Part shown: in pieces, positions 1 through 12,344 of the stretch
How the letters are laid out: every line of letters starts with the position of its first letter
Numbering within the stretch: the first letter of the stretch is position 1
Assembly (NCBI GenBank): GCA_022605405.1
Contig: JABYQQ010000032.1
Span: forward strand, 15,001 to 79,000
DNA from: Earliella scabrosa
Lineage: Eukaryota > Basidiomycota > Agaricomycetes > Polyporales > Polyporaceae
DNA: 64,000 bases
Direction: 5' to 3'
Translations under genes and position numbers: made by a program
The notes under the pieces: generated by a model
Databases searched by the model: none
The model's input: only the letters and a program-made list of their open reading frames with translations
Told to the model about the DNA's origin: nothing

Positions 1-2048
1 GGCTGCTCAGGACGCGAGTAACAGTTGTCAGTAACCAGAAGCCGCGTTAATAGCAGACTGACTTCAATGGTGAATTCGCACAAGCAAGAGGACTACATAT
101 GACAGTCTCAAATGCGAGCTAAGTACCTCATTGTATGGCCACAAACCACCGATATAAGAGAGCAGTAAGCCACCGAGTTAGTAGATACAGTACTTACCAG
201 TTATAGTGAGTAAGAAGTGAGTAAGTAGTGAGTAAGTAAAAACAAAAACCACAGCACCCAGGATTCCCGCGTGGTCCCCCACCGTGGTACTAACTGGGCG
301 GCACTCCGGTTAACTTCGCAGATCGGACGGGATGCGGTGCTTTCGAAGTCCTATGGCCGTGGATAATAGTGTACTTGTTAATATGACTATATGCCCCACT
401 TTGAGCGACCTTACTGCAGCATTACAAGTGTGGCACTGATTGTTGTACCGCATTTTCTGGTGCCTCTATGGCCTCTATAGTGACTCATAATGGTAGCTAG
501 TAGTGTCTAGTACTCAAGCAATATGTACCCAAGCTTACCTGAGGGGTTGGGACTGACTGAAAAGTCAAATACCGAAATGTGTGCAGGTGCTAAATTTCGC
601 GCAAGGGGAGCCCCTGCCAAAACGCGATATAGTGGACACTACTTTTCACGCCTCATGCGCGGCGCGTCACAACATGTGCAAACAGAGTGCCCTGCCTACT
701 ACATGGGGAATGGACAGAGCAATACCAGAAGCCCATGAGGTGGATATCAATTGGCATGCGGGTTTACAGAGGGTCATTCTGTTGGTTACATGACTATGAT
801 GGACTGCACTGTGTGCTGCCCTTATTGGCACTGATGGATCCCATGTAACCATGGATTGTCTTCTGGTGGGCTGATTGACTTTGTTGGCTTACTTGAGGGA
901 ATATCTGGATCATGCTTCTTGGCTATCTCTGTCCTAGTGGGATCAATGTGTGCTTCACCCCTCCGGGAGCACACCTGTAGCGGTCTGTGTATGTGGTTAT
1001 TGCTCTGGTCAATTTGAATGGTCCGCTGACCAGAATAACAACCAGGTACTCAGATCGTGTTGTGAGGAGTCCACCACCTTCGGACTCCTTGCGACGAGGG
1101 TCCGGGCATCCATATGGGAGCCCGTTTGGGTTCTGGGGGATAGAGAGCTCTGGTTTAAGACCAGAGCTTGAGGGTTCTGGGGGAGATGAGCTCTGGTTTG
1201 AATGACCAGAGCAAAGGGAATATGATGGAGGGAAATGCGCACTTGGATGTGCATTTTGTCCAAGTGGTTGAGCGAGATTTAGGGCAGGTGTCAGATAATT
1301 GTAGAGGCTGACTAGGGCTGCAGAGCAAGCATTCGATATTCAATTGTTCAGTAAATTGACCAATAACAACTCAATAGTCATAGCGGTTTATGGACAATAT
1401 AGACGGTGAAAGGTTGTGTTTCTGATTGTGTGTTTGAAGTGGGTAGTGGTCGTACTAGTAGTAGGGGTAAGTAGTTTGTTAGTGTAGTTGTAGTGAGTTT
1501 AGGGCAGGCTCGATGTGTCGCTTACTCGCGTCACTGATGTGGTTGTAGTAGTCTTAGATGTAGTGTAGAACTCTCTCCTGCATGGCTTATGGAGGTGTAC
1601 CAGTGCAGAAGTTAGTGTAGAGAACCTGTGTAGCCATATTATATATAGAGTCATATTCAATAAACATCGAATTTTCGAAAATGCAATTGTACAGTAGGGG
1701 GCAGTTGGGGCTGACAACCAACAAGCAACACTGTAAGAGACTGACCCAGAGCACTGGTCTGGATCATAACATGGCTGTCATCATGTCACCAGCACACACA
1801 CTGAAGTGGCTGACTGGAGTGGCTGACATACCAGAGTTGTTGCATGACTATATTTCCAGTTATGTCTAGCAGGTACAGCTTCTATACATGTCCATAAATG
1901 CGATACTGAGGCTAGCTGTGATCGCAATATCATTGTCACAGACTGACTGAGGCTGACAGTGAGCCATGTGGTCCTTTATAAATAACATAAACAACCTAAT
2001 GCGAAGCACCTATGCACATTTACACATTTACACCAGTCAAACACATCC
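1..2048. other. gene-poor AT-rich flank
   Basis: I see no supportable gene here. All open frames are under 85 codons, lack recognisable domains and are not joined by convincing splice signals. A short degenerate tandem of GTGAGTAAGTA-like units lies near 203-240. The base composition and the neighbouring transposon remnants suggest old, decayed repeat DNA. Confidence 0.5.
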
Positions 2049-2104
2049 ATGTACACTGTGAAGTACTCAAAAAATGCGTCAGAAAGGTATCAGAACAGGT
2101 GCAG

Positions 2105-2430
2105 AGAAAGATATAACCAGGGGGTCTATCCTCTGTCCATTGATCTTGTGATTGACTGCCGGACCAAGCCTATTGAGGTTAGATACCACTTCATCCAAGA
2201 GCAGGTGGAGTTGGAATCAACCAAACATGTTCTATGTAGAGACCATGGATCAACTCGCCAACAGTCTGACTAAGAATGTGTCTTTGGCAATTTAGTCGAA
2301 ATTTGTCCAAGAGATCAGTTTTGCCTATGTCACATCTTGAACAAGTGGGAGCGTTGAACTTAGATTCATGTTTATCTGGTGCTGTCTGGACCAATATATC
2401 CCCAAATGGACTTGTGCCACAAGTTACAAC
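2105..2430 (+). repeat. decayed Ty1/copia 3' end with start of LTR
   Basis: Read forward, this stretch matches the last part of the intact copia element of this window (about 25330-25640). It keeps the RNase H end with the residues IEVRYHFIQEQVELES, a purine run AAGTGGGAG, and then the LTR start, here CGTTGAACTTAG where the intact copy has TGTTGAACTTAG. The reading frame is broken by stops, for example TAG at 2293-2295. Similarity fades in the LTR near 2430. It is an old, truncated relative of the young element at 19597-26131. Confidence 0.8.
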
Positions 2431-2490
2431 AGTGCATGTATTCGAACACCGTCAACCGTACAACCATGGGTGCGATGACAGTAACAAGAT

Positions 2491-2874
2491 TAAGGCTGAG
2501 CACGGATCGATCCACGGATGATCTGGATCTGTACCTACAGGTCTAGCAGCCAAAAAATGCTCGACCTGGATCTGCACGGATCATGATCCATTGTGACCTG
2601 GATCTGTTTTGACCTGAACCTACAGGTCAGATTACGGATTGATCTGTGGATCAGCAATATGTTTCATGTATAAATAGATAAAATTCATGAAAACAAGTGA
2701 TATATTGCTCAAAAGTTTTGACCTGTGACCTGAATGTAAAACAGAATCCCTGACCTGGATCCGCAACGACCTGGATCTGTTTGATCTGGATCTGTTTTGA
2801 CCTGAACCTACAGGTCAAATTTCAGGTCGGATCCAGATCTACCTGTGCTTGACCTGGATCCATGCTCAGCCTTA
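2491..2874. mobile_element. hAT-like MITE, GATC-rich, 8-bp TSD
   Basis: A 384-bp element begins TAAGGCTGAGCACGGATC and ends with the near-exact inverse (GATCCATGCTCAGCCTTA). It is flanked by the perfect 8-bp duplication AACAAGAT at 2483-2490 and 2875-2882. An 8-bp TSD and a terminus fitting YARNG are typical of the hAT superfamily. There is no coding frame, so it depends on a transposase elsewhere. The inside is packed with repeats of GACCTGGATCTG and CAGGTC. Other copies or pieces lie at 3535, 3868 and about 28311. Confidence 0.85.
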
Positions 2875-3120
2875 AACAAGATGAGCACAAGTGTCAGTCA
2901 CCTGCAAATGTGTATAAGTATTCGTAGTATGACACCCGTGGGTTTATCACTTGCAAATATGTGTTACTCATTTTCCACATATGTCTGCGGGTGCAGGTCA
3001 CAATGTTCACAGCTGATGGATAACTCATGAGTTAATTCATAGGGCAGAGACAGAATGAGTTGGACTAGTGTTGCAGGGTCCAGTCAAGTTCAGTCATCAG
3101 CCCCTGATAGAAAGAACCAA

Positions 3121-3274
3121 TACTGTACCATTTCGATCTATTCGACCAGCACGTGACTTTTTTATTTTTCCGACAAATCTCCAAAATCCCCATAAATCGA
3201 AAGAAAATTCCTAGCGGTGTTTCCGAAAATCGAGTGTGACCGTGACTGGTCGAATAGATCGAAATGGTACAGTA
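3121..3274. mobile_element. TA-flanked MITE with 29-bp perfect inverted ends
   Basis: The first 29 bases (beginning TACTGTACCATTTCGATCTA) and the last 29 bases are exact inverse copies. The outermost TA at each end can be read as the target duplication, the pattern of Tc1/mariner-type MITEs. The 154-bp element has no coding capacity. The superfamily assignment is inferred from the TA and the short size. Confidence 0.75.
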
Positions 3275-3534
3275 ACTGAACCGGAACTGGATGGCTGCCA
3301 TTTATGGCAACCAGACTGAAAGATCGGTCATGTTAGACCATGACCACATTCTGATCCAGTTACTACTTTGGACCAGTCATAGACCGATTTGCGGTTCAGA
3401 CTGGTCATGAACCAGTTCAAACTGGTCATGACCAGTCTATGAGACACTTGGAGGGCAAAAATAGCGAAGAATCCATTGGATTAGCTATGGCAGACGTCTG
3501 AACCATACTAGAGACCAAGTACTAGAGTAAGAGA

Positions 3535-3606
3535 TAAGGCTGAGCACGGATCAATCCGCAGATGATCCAGATCTGCACAGATCAGATCTGCACAGACTCG
3601 GATCAT
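3535..3606. repeat. fragment of the GATC-rich hAT-like MITE family
   Basis: It starts TAAGGCTGAGCACGGATC like the full copy at 2491 and continues with GATCCAGATCTGCACAGATC repeats. The right terminus is missing, so it looks like a 5' fragment. Confidence 0.6.
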
Positions 3607-3867
3607 CTCAGTGATGGGTGTGCTCCGGCTCTGTGTGCGGAAAGAAACAACTAAACCACACTAAGAAACCAAGAACTCGAGAAGGTGATGCGAGGTAGGG
3701 AATCTGGTTCCTGGGTTTGCAGGACGCAGATGCGGAGTCGACTCTTGAAAGGCACTTGTGAAGGATCACAGAGACCACGGGAGAAGACTGAGGAAGAGAG
3801 CTCAAAGAGATGTGACTAACTTAGGCTCTGCGGAGGGACTCCGCAGGATGGTGTCTCAAGATGGGAC

Positions 3868-4196
3868 TAGGGCTGAGCACGGATCTGATCCAGAGAGCTA
3901 CAGCTCTCTACCTACAGGCTACGGATAATGGTACCTTCAGACCCTCTGATCCAGATTCGTCAAAACCCAAACCTATAGGTATTTAGTGTGGGTATCTACA
4001 GGTACCTATAGGTTTTTTTCAAGTATGCATATTTATGTGTTTCTCAACTAATCAAGTATGTTTGTAGAGAAGAATAAATATATTTTCTTGATCCAGATCC
4101 GTACAGATCAAGATCCACACTGATCTGAACCTACAGCTATTTTCACAGGTATCTAGACTGTGATCTATAGATATGTCTGATCCGTGTTCACCCCTA
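3868..4196. mobile_element. hAT-like MITE copy, diverged
   Basis: The left end is TAGGGCTGAGCACGGATC and the right end is the inverse of TAGGGGTGAACACGGATC. The length is 329 bp, with GATC and CAGATC repeats inside. The flanking 8-mers (GATGGGAC and AGACAGAA) do not match, so the target duplication has decayed or one boundary is off by a few bases. Same family as the copy at 2491. Confidence 0.65.
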
Positions 4197-5290
4197 AGAC
4201 AGAAAGAACACAAATCGCAGGACGCAGACGCATATTGCTGTCACAAATGCAAATGCAAACGCAGACGCAAATGTACGCATATTCACAGAGTCTCGATGGG
4301 TGGGAGATTCGCTAGGCTGGGGCTCCTGCCCTCATGCTACTCTAACTACACAATCCTGCGACTGTCTGCAACCTCAGAATGCAACACCCAGAAAACTTCT
4401 CGTGTCAATCCTTCCACCGGTTGCACCATCCGCCTGATCCTCTTCCATCTGCACGTGCCTTCGCCACATCTCCGTCCTGCCACCCTCAAACGTGTCCTCC
4501 GATTGCAATCTTGCCTCTCAACGAATCAGCCTTGAGGCTACCGAATGGTGGCTGTGTCCTCGATCCTCAGCATGTCCTCTCACACGATTGCATTCTCGCA
4601 CTCCCAAGTCTTGTCCACGGGTCGCGATAGCTCACAGGTTCGTGGATGGTCAGCCCTTGGTTGAATGGCGCGCTTGCAATCCTCACGCACAATGTTCTTC
4701 TGCATCCTTGGCTTGTGGAATGTGCGTCCGAGGCCGCCTCATCCCTCGCATTGCAGGGCTCCAACTGGACTGTCGGGGAAATGAAGGAATGTCAAAGTTG
4801 CGCGTGTTTTCGTGTGGTGGAGTCATTCGCAGTCGAGAAGCTGGTGGGACATGGCTGCTGTCCGTGGAAGGGTTGCACAAAGGTCTCGCACGAAGGGGTG
4901 TTGCAGAGCGTGGGTTGATGGATTTGGGGCATGGCCGGTGCTGGTGCACAACACCAGATCAATCTGTCGATAATCTGCAGTGGAGAATATGAAGCAAGTA
5001 AACAATTCATATATTTGTTGAATGTTCATGGATCAATGCCATATTGACTACAGGGTATTGTTTATGCTGTGTCTATCTGTAAATCCAAAATGAGAACAAA
5101 AAACTGCACATTACACAAGTTATTGATGATTTACTGTACCATATTATAGGTGGTCAAGCCATTTTTGGGCTCAGTTGTATGTGCAATATCTCAGCCATGA
5201 TTCTATATAAGTTAATTGTTTTTGGCACATAGATACTACATCCAATACATTACAGAATGTATTTAGAAGTGTAACATTTCAGGTGACTCA
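4197..5290. other. no gene seen between MITE and KDZ element
   Basis: Overlapping open frames occupy 4173-5029 on both strands, but none has a domain or a sensible multi-exon extension. From about 4990 the DNA becomes strongly AT-rich up to the KDZ terminal repeat. I cannot support a gene. Confidence 0.45.
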
Positions 5291-5295
5291 AATAA

Positions 5296-5361
5296 TTTGT
5301 TAATCATACTCGTTAGTTATCATGAGCCCGTGTTTATCATGTTCAATATGTTGATCACGTC
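5296..5361 (+). repeat. left terminal inverted repeat of KDZ element
   Basis: Pairs as an inverted repeat with 28205-28271. Variants of the motif TTAATCATG/CATGATTAA recur further inside (to about 5510), so the terminal region also has sub-terminal repeats that may be transposase-binding sites (inference). Confidence 0.65.
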
Positions 5362-5535
5362 TCTGTTGAGGTGTTCAGAGTCCGCGTTGTGGAGATGATA
5401 ATCATGTGCATAACGATAGTGTTTACATAGTCTATGGTGATTACACAGCTTGTTTAACATACAGCGAACATGATTAACAGCGATACGGAATGATAAACAT
5501 GACACATGCAAGACAATGTTCAAGAACTACATGAC

Positions 5536-8500
5536 CTATCCCATACGAAGCTGCGTCATCAGCTCTTCATACGGTGCAATGTTCGTCACATGCTTCTTGA
5601 GATACCCTCTAAGAGACTACGGCCAATCCGTCAGTGCAAGTCATCCAGCTAGACTCACGATGGAATCCTTACAAGTGTGTGATCCAAGGTGTTGCCGTCA
5701 ACGCCAGGCTTGCGTACCTTGTCATACGCTGTCTTGCAGGCATCACGCATACGGGCATACATGTCAGCCTGTTGGTAAGCATATGCACGGCCTCCGGGTG
5801 ATGTGCTCTCGCGTTCGCCAACCGCCTCCCAGCACTTGGCAAGGCAGTCAAGTCCATTGAATGTATGGCGGAAATCTGCGCATGTATAATTCACATATGT
5901 GTCCGCCTGCGTCTTGGCCATGCGGGCGCGCTGCCAGTGTGCGCAGTCCGCTGTTGATGAACTTTAGCAGATGTACTCCTGTTCAATAGACGAAGAACGT
6001 ACCCTTCGTACACCATGCATTAGCTCTGGGGCTGTCCTCTTCTTGGACAGTCTGCTTCGCCTTTCCCTTGCGGTCTGGTTGTGCACGTCGCTCTTTGGGA
6101 GGCTCGAAGACTGACCAGATCCATGATGGCTCCTCGAGCAGTGCTGTATCGCCACGTGAACGGCCGGCTGTGAGGTGCACCATCTTGAGATCGACGTCGA
6201 CGTTGATGATGCGGAGATTTGATTCCATGTGATCAGGGGTGGCTGGCAGCTTCAGGAGTTGGCGCAGCGTGTTGATGCGGGAGAGGTTGTGGTTATAGCG
6301 CTTGGCCTCGTGCTTGCCCAGATTACGGCTAACGTCGATCTTGGACTGTTCACGGAGATGGTCTTTCTTCGTCCGCGCGCTCTTCCTCTTATCATCGAGA
6401 TGAACAACGGAGTGCTGCACAGCCTGGCGGACCTTGCTGATCAGGTCAAAGGCTAGACCAACACGGAGCTTGAGTTCGTAGTGAGCAAGGTCGCGGATCT
6501 TGTAGGCGTCCAGTTCCTCAGAGTTGAAGTCGGACGGAAGAGCCAGAATTTCGTGCCCGTCGTCTTGCTCGTCATCTGCGGGGACAATGACAGACTCATC
6601 TTCAGGAAGAGGAAGCTCCGACATGTACTTTCGCTGCTCAGCGCGCCACTTTGCAAAGCGAACGTGAAAGCCACGTCGTGCCTCCTCCAGCGAAGTAGGA
6701 AAGCCATCCCTCTTGTGATCAGCAGCCAGCTGCTCACGCTGCCGGATCGTGAACCTGTCACAATTAGATGAGATGCAGCAACTTGAAGTGCGATTGTTTA
6801 TATAGTTGCTTACTGCTCTATGTCAAGTTCGATGCCGGTCTTGATGAAATGAGCACCACCCTTCCGGAGGTGGGCGACCACGCTCTCCAGAGCCGGCTTG
6901 TCGCCTTCTTCATGAGCAGCAATCAGTTCCTCAAGAGCCTTGGCACGAGTCGGAACTACACCAGACAGTTAATACATGTTGCTGTGAGGTTGTGAAACGC
7001 CGCGGCGGCGCACCTTCACTACGGTTGAGTGCATAGACACTCTGTTCATACGCAGCCTCCTTCTCAGCATAGTTGCATGGTGTGGGGGCCATCGTGTGGA
7101 TGTCCATGTTCGCCCACTCGGTCGAGGCAACAGCTCCGGCAAGTGCTACCAAATTTGCAAACTGCTCGGTTGTCTGTGCCTGCGCTTTGTACGCCTTTTC
7201 GAGCTGCTTCACAAGGAACTCCACTAGTAATGTGTGTATCAGCAAAGAGAAATTGCGCCAGGAGGAGTCCAACTCACCTAGGCGCTCCAGTTTCACTCGG
7301 TTCCAGAAATTGAAAAGATCGTTCAAGGCGTCGTGGTGGCCACCAGTGGTCATCTCACAAGTAGGCAAGCCTGCCGCGTTGTTCTCGGACCACGGTGTTT
7401 CGACCCACTCGCCATGAATGTAGCCAAATCCCATGGCAAACGCCAAGCCATATATGATCTGGCAGAGATCGAGGTGTGCGTAGGGAATAGCACGGGTTTT
7501 AGGCGCCTAGCAAGCGCCAAAACCTTGTAGCCCTTGCACGAGGCTTTCAAACGGTACTGAAATCATCCAAAATGGTTGAGAACTGAGGGAGATATGTCAA
7601 GAACAATCCCACAAAGTTTCAAGGCGAACCATCAAAAACTGTCACCTGGAGCGTGACAACAACGTCACACAGGCCACGGGTATGGCGGGTGACAGACCCG
7701 TGAGGCACCCGTGACGTTGTTGTCACGCTCCAGGTCACAGATTTTGATGGTTTGCCTTGAAACCTTGCAGGATTGTTTTTGAGATATCTCAGTCAGTTTT
7801 TATCCGTTTTGGACGATCTTGGTACCGTCCGGAAGCTCTCGGCAAGGGCTACAAGCCAAACCCGTCAAAACCCGCGGGTATACCCGTGCTATTCCCTAGG
7901 TGTGCGTGAACGTGGAAGGACGGGACACAGCATTGGAGCTGCTCGACAAGTGGGACTAGATGGGGAAACTTCTCTTTGAACCGTTCCACCAGGCCCTTGA
8001 TGTAGATGCAGATTACATCATATGTGAACCCCCACTCGAGGAGTTGTTCGGTACCACGTAGACCCCCAGCTAGACAGAAGTCCGTGAAGTCGTATCTAGC
8101 TGGTGTCAGCGCACATGTATTATCATAGCATGAACATCAATACATACCTCTCTCCTGTGAGCATATCGACTATGGAACCAGATCGGAAGAAGACATGGCG
8201 ACAGGTCATTGCGATAATACCGCTGACGTCCACGAATCGGAATTTTCCTGGACGTTGCGAACGAGCGACCTTGAAGCCACTGCAGGTGTGGATCTAATGG
8301 AGGTATTACTACTGTATTAGCGCATATGGGATATGAGACTGGCACAGTACGTACTGGCTTATCATAGTCCTTTGCATAGCTCTGGTCTACCATGTCTTTC
8401 ATCTTGTTGTGATCGACGAAGAAGGCTTGCGCATTGCCGAGGCTGACGTCCTTGTCGTCTACATGCTTGCTCTTCTTTTGAAGGCTGTGATTGCCATCAG

Positions 8501-9774
8501 CCCCTAGAACAATACGGTAAATGTACCTACGAAGACAGTCAGTTCGGTTTATGAATAACTCGCATTTAACGCTCACCGGAGATGCTCAGGAGTCTCCTTC
8601 CAATCATCGGGTAGGTTGAAGCCCGGCGACGGACAAGCAACGCAGGGGACAGTAATGTCGTCGGGATTGCGGTTGGGCACCGCGAGCTTCTGCAGGTGAC
8701 CAGATCGCTTCACCATGGTAAGATGAGCATACATACGACTGACGAAGCGAAATTCGCGAGTGCGGTCCTGTTGCAGAGTTAGACACGGCAGCAAAGCAAT
8801 TGCATAGAACTCACCTTGACATCGGCCGGGAACGCATTGTCCGTATAACGGGCCATAGCATTCATAAAGTGATGCGTGCTGATCTTCGCATTCAGCCAGA
8901 GCTGATGCCATGTGCGGAGGACAGCGAGCGTGAATGCGCTCTGAGGACTATCGCGTGTGGCAGGCCAAATTCGAGCGCGGAGGAGTTGCGTCACCTTGTC
9001 GGGAGCAGAGGGACAGTTGCAGTAGTGGAGCTTGCAGTTGTGGATGCCGTTGGTGTGACCGATGACCAGATTGGATGGCTCAACTGAAGGGCGGATGTGC
9101 TGGCAACGCGCACCATCGTGGCCGAGGGAAATGACGAAACCAATGCTGACGAGGTCATATCGTTTGAAGAACTGGCCGTTCCATGCTTCGACGTAATGGA
9201 ACCACAAGTTTTGGTGGCGGCTTATCATGCACTCGTTGCAGTGCAGCGTGGTCGTGTTACATTCCGCACAGCGGTATCGTGCCTCCTTCCCGCTCCCGCA
9301 TGCACATGGTCTGATTGCGGTAGCAGGCGCCTCCCAGCACAGCATGTCTTCGACTATGCTCTCGAAGTGTGGGCGCCACTCGGCGTACTTGTCTGAGATC
9401 TGCTTCTACACTGCCATGAGACATTCAAGTCAATCAATGTAGTATATGAGTGGACGTACCCGTGCTCCTTTGTTTTTGGTATGCTGCTGCTCATGGGAAC
9501 TACCCTCTTGGATCGGTGGAGGCGCGTCCATCGGAATGTCTTCCCACTGAACGTCGGTGATCGCGCTCTCAGCTTCCAGGGTGGCATCCTCTCTGCGTGC
9601 ACGTTTCTGTGGCCGCTCGGAGTTGTCGTATTCCACAGCTTGTTCGAGCACGGACAGCCCGCCCTGATCGTTAGGCACATATGCTGTGTCGACAGCCTTG
9701 ACGCGAGGCAGTCGAGAGGTCCGCTGGTTGATAACGGGCGCCTTGGTCTTGAAACGCCTGAATCCGATGGGCAT
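5536..9774 (-). pseudogene. KDZ transposase, 11 exons, broken by a MITE
   Basis: Exons on the reverse strand: 9774-9460, 9405-8815, 8767-8577, 8526-8355, 8293-8148, 8095-7278 (holding the MITE), 7223-7014, 6955-6814, 6754-6003, 5950-5659, 5608-5536. Without the 418-bp MITE and one 8-bp TSD the frame is open for 1091 codons with every phase matching. Family marks: a CxC-type cysteine cluster at residues 139-164 (CAC, CAEC, CNEC), then a WNGQFF segment and GHDGARC; a C-terminal half with YDVIC (D about 498), FHVHAH (about 532-537) followed by DLCQ, then a GEWVETPW segment where family members usually show DGE; and WIW near the C-terminal region. KDZ transposases cut and paste their DNA in the nucleus. 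Reading through the MITE meets a TAG, so the copy should be inactive. The N-terminal start (MPIGF) was chosen as the first ATG leading straight into the frame. Confidence 0.88.
7481..7898. mobile_element. 418-bp hAT-like MITE inside the transposase exon
   Basis: The ends TAGGGAATAGCACGGGT and their exact inverse are flanked by the perfect 8-bp TSD GGTGTGCG (7473-7480 and 7899-7906). The middle holds a second, large inverted repeat around GTGACAACAACGTCAC and GTGACGTTGTTGTCAC (about 7642-7737), so the single strand could fold into a long hairpin. There is no coding capacity. It belongs to a different family from the GATC-rich MITEs. It splits the codons just after the FHVHAH motif of the KDZ transposase. 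Confidence 0.9.
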
Positions 9775-10074
9775 GATGAGTTGGAGTTCAGGGAGCACGG
9801 AACACTGTGAGAACGGTAAGAAGAGAAGAGTCTCCCTCCGAACAAATGCAAGGGGGAGCAGGAGGTGGTTCATTAAAGTGGCAAAGCGTTCGCTGAGCAA
9901 AGCGACTGTGGCCAACGCATTCTCGCACTCGCGTCGCGAAAGCACATGCACAGTTCGATCTGGAACGATTCCCTGCACCCTGCTTCAATGAGTGCGTGCA
10001 ACTCGCAATGATAATTGAGAGGGGTTATGCCAACAGACACATTTCGTACATTTGCATTGTGAGTAGAGCGAAGT

Positions 10075-12344
10075 CTAAGTAGGAAGTGCGTGAGGAACAA
10101 TGGGGGCCCGCCCTGAATATACAAAGAATGTTGAGACATAGAATGACGTCATAGCTAATTCAAGGCACTCAATGCGATCTCGTCGTGTCGTGAGGGCAAG
10201 AGGTTGACCAGCATGCAGGACGGACGGACATAGTGGCCATCGTATCAGTACTTGCCACAACGCCTCAAGATATCTGGCCCGCGCTTGTGGTAGATCCGCG
10301 CCAAGTCCAATAGGGACAGAAGGTAGCGTATGGATGCTGTACAGGTCATGACTGACGAAGACTCGAGCAAGCAGCTCCTCTCGCCATGTCTCGTCACATG
10401 CAGGGACTAACACACGATCCAACGCGAGGAGTTCCTGGCAGAACCCAAGCTCATGGATCTCCCATAGCACGAGCTTGCAGAGATGGGCGTCGAGCTGTCC
10501 CACACGGTAGGAGAACCACCTGACCGTCTTCGCCCCGAGGCCAACGTAGGCGCCCATATCCAGCGCACGACCAAACACGGCTTTGACTGCTTCCAGTCGC
10601 CTGGCGCGGTATGTGTTGTTCGGCACAAGCATTGTCTCCGTGTCTCCATTGAGATAATCGCGCCACCACTGTGGTTGTACCCGCGTGACACCAGGCTGAG
10701 GGGTCGCCAGCACATACATCCACGCTGGCCGAATGCGTAACCAGTTGGACAAGTAGCGCAGGGACCGCTCTGCCATCTTTGGTCCAAGCAAGAGGCCAGG
10801 TTCTGGAATCCAGTAGCCCCAGAGTTGAGGACCTCGCTTCGCGGGCGCGCTACGATCGACACCTTGCATGGCCTGTTGCCATGCCGACAGAGAGGCTGGC
10901 ATCCAGTCGTGAACGAGATTCATGAACTTGTCTCGACCACGGGTATGGCTTGCATGTAGCGGACGTGTATCTATAAGAAAACATCCATGAGTACATGTCC
11001 AGCCCAAGCGGTTGTCATCAGCTTACATGGTGACTGGTTATGGCGACTACGAGGTCTGTTGGAGACCGTGGGCGAAGTACGGCGTGCGACAGCTTCATGA
11101 TCTGTGTCCGCATCGTTGTCGCGGCGCGAAAATGTGTCAGGATCATAGGGTGATAGGAGGGGTGCATGAGGGATGTCGAGATAGACAAGAGGATTCCGAG
11201 AGGTTGCTTCTAGATGAGCAGCACCCACAAGCCCCGAGTAGAGAGGAGTAGCGCCCGACTGCCAAAGCTGCATCTCAACTGACGAGGCTTGCTCCAGGCA
11301 GATGACAGCGAACACCTTCGTGGAGTCGAGAACGCTTGCGTCCGGGCGAATGAACCATACGGGGAGCCCGATATCAAAGAGGAGTTGGACGATGCTTGGA
11401 TTGGTGGTAAATGCCCCCATGTAGCACCGTTCAACTTCGCCAGGTTGAGGAGCAGTGAGGATGTGGTGGTAGTCGAGATATGCCTGGCATCGCAACCAGA
11501 GACGTTGCACAGAGCGAACCTGTAGCACGGCATCTCGGAAGGTGGACGGAAAGTGGAGAATGCGATCCTGGGCACGTCGCATAGCGGTGGATAGATGCGT
11601 CAATGTATCGTCTGGAATAACGCAGGAAGCTTGATGCTTATTCACTTTCTCAGTGAGCTCGTCGACGAGGTTCTTCAAAGGAGCATACCACCTCTCCGAC
11701 AGCAGCCCGAGGGATGTGAATGCGCTTCCTTCAACCACCATGAAATCAGAAGGGTCGCTCGGGGTACTCCACACAGGGGAGTGCGGAGAGCCATCCGGCA
11801 CGCGACGACGAATGGCACACAGATATTCGAAACCGGGTGTGAAAATTTGCGGCCACTGCGTCGGATCGTGGACGCCATAACGATAGTCTTTGCGGAGGTG
11901 TACATGTACAAGTCCAACGAAGGGTTCGGGGACGAAGTCGGTGTTGGGAGATGTGATGACATACTTGTTGTCAGAGGTGTAGCTCGCGGCGAGTGCATCC
12001 AGCCATGTAAATGGACCTAAGTTAATGTTATAGCTGTTGAATTCTGCCAGAGAGCCGTGATACGCACCAGCGGTACCTCCTTCAAGCATCTCCTCTCTTT
12101 GCGGATGACAGTTCATGCGTGGGTAGGTATCGCTGACGCCAGCTGGTAGAACTATGCCAATAACAGTGCGCTGAGAGTCATGGAGTCTGGGTTGATGGAG
12201 GCGAAGAAGGTCCGATAGGACCGCTCCGTACAGCTCGAAGGGACTCAAAGTCGTATTCGAGCTGTTTGGGTGACAAGAGAAGTCGGAGGTAGATTCGCCC
12301 AGTGGATTGCTTGTGGATGACTTCGTGTGAGTTCGGCACCGCAA
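10075..12344 (-). CDS. KDZ-element companion protein, large, unknown function
   Basis: Two exons join cleanly: about 12344-11027 and 10970-10075, with intron GTAAGC...TTATAG and phases fitting (T|AT). The product is at least 730 residues. It has blocks such as LGPFTWLDALAAS, FVPEPFVGLVHVHL, GGYWIPEP-like and LLGPKM, and no catalytic motif that I can name. I have a general memory of similar proteins beside KDZ transposases in Agaricomycetes, so a role in the transposon is likely but unproven. The first exon is unresolved: a reverse-strand ATG at 12519 may start it, followed by a small intron ending near 12366. It lies 300 bases upstream of the transposase, same strand. Confidence 0.65.

Noticed and set aside
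4173..5029. Cluster of overlapping frames up to 166 codons
   Set aside because: No domain, no splice-consistent model, and it lies in repeat-rich DNA beside MITEs.
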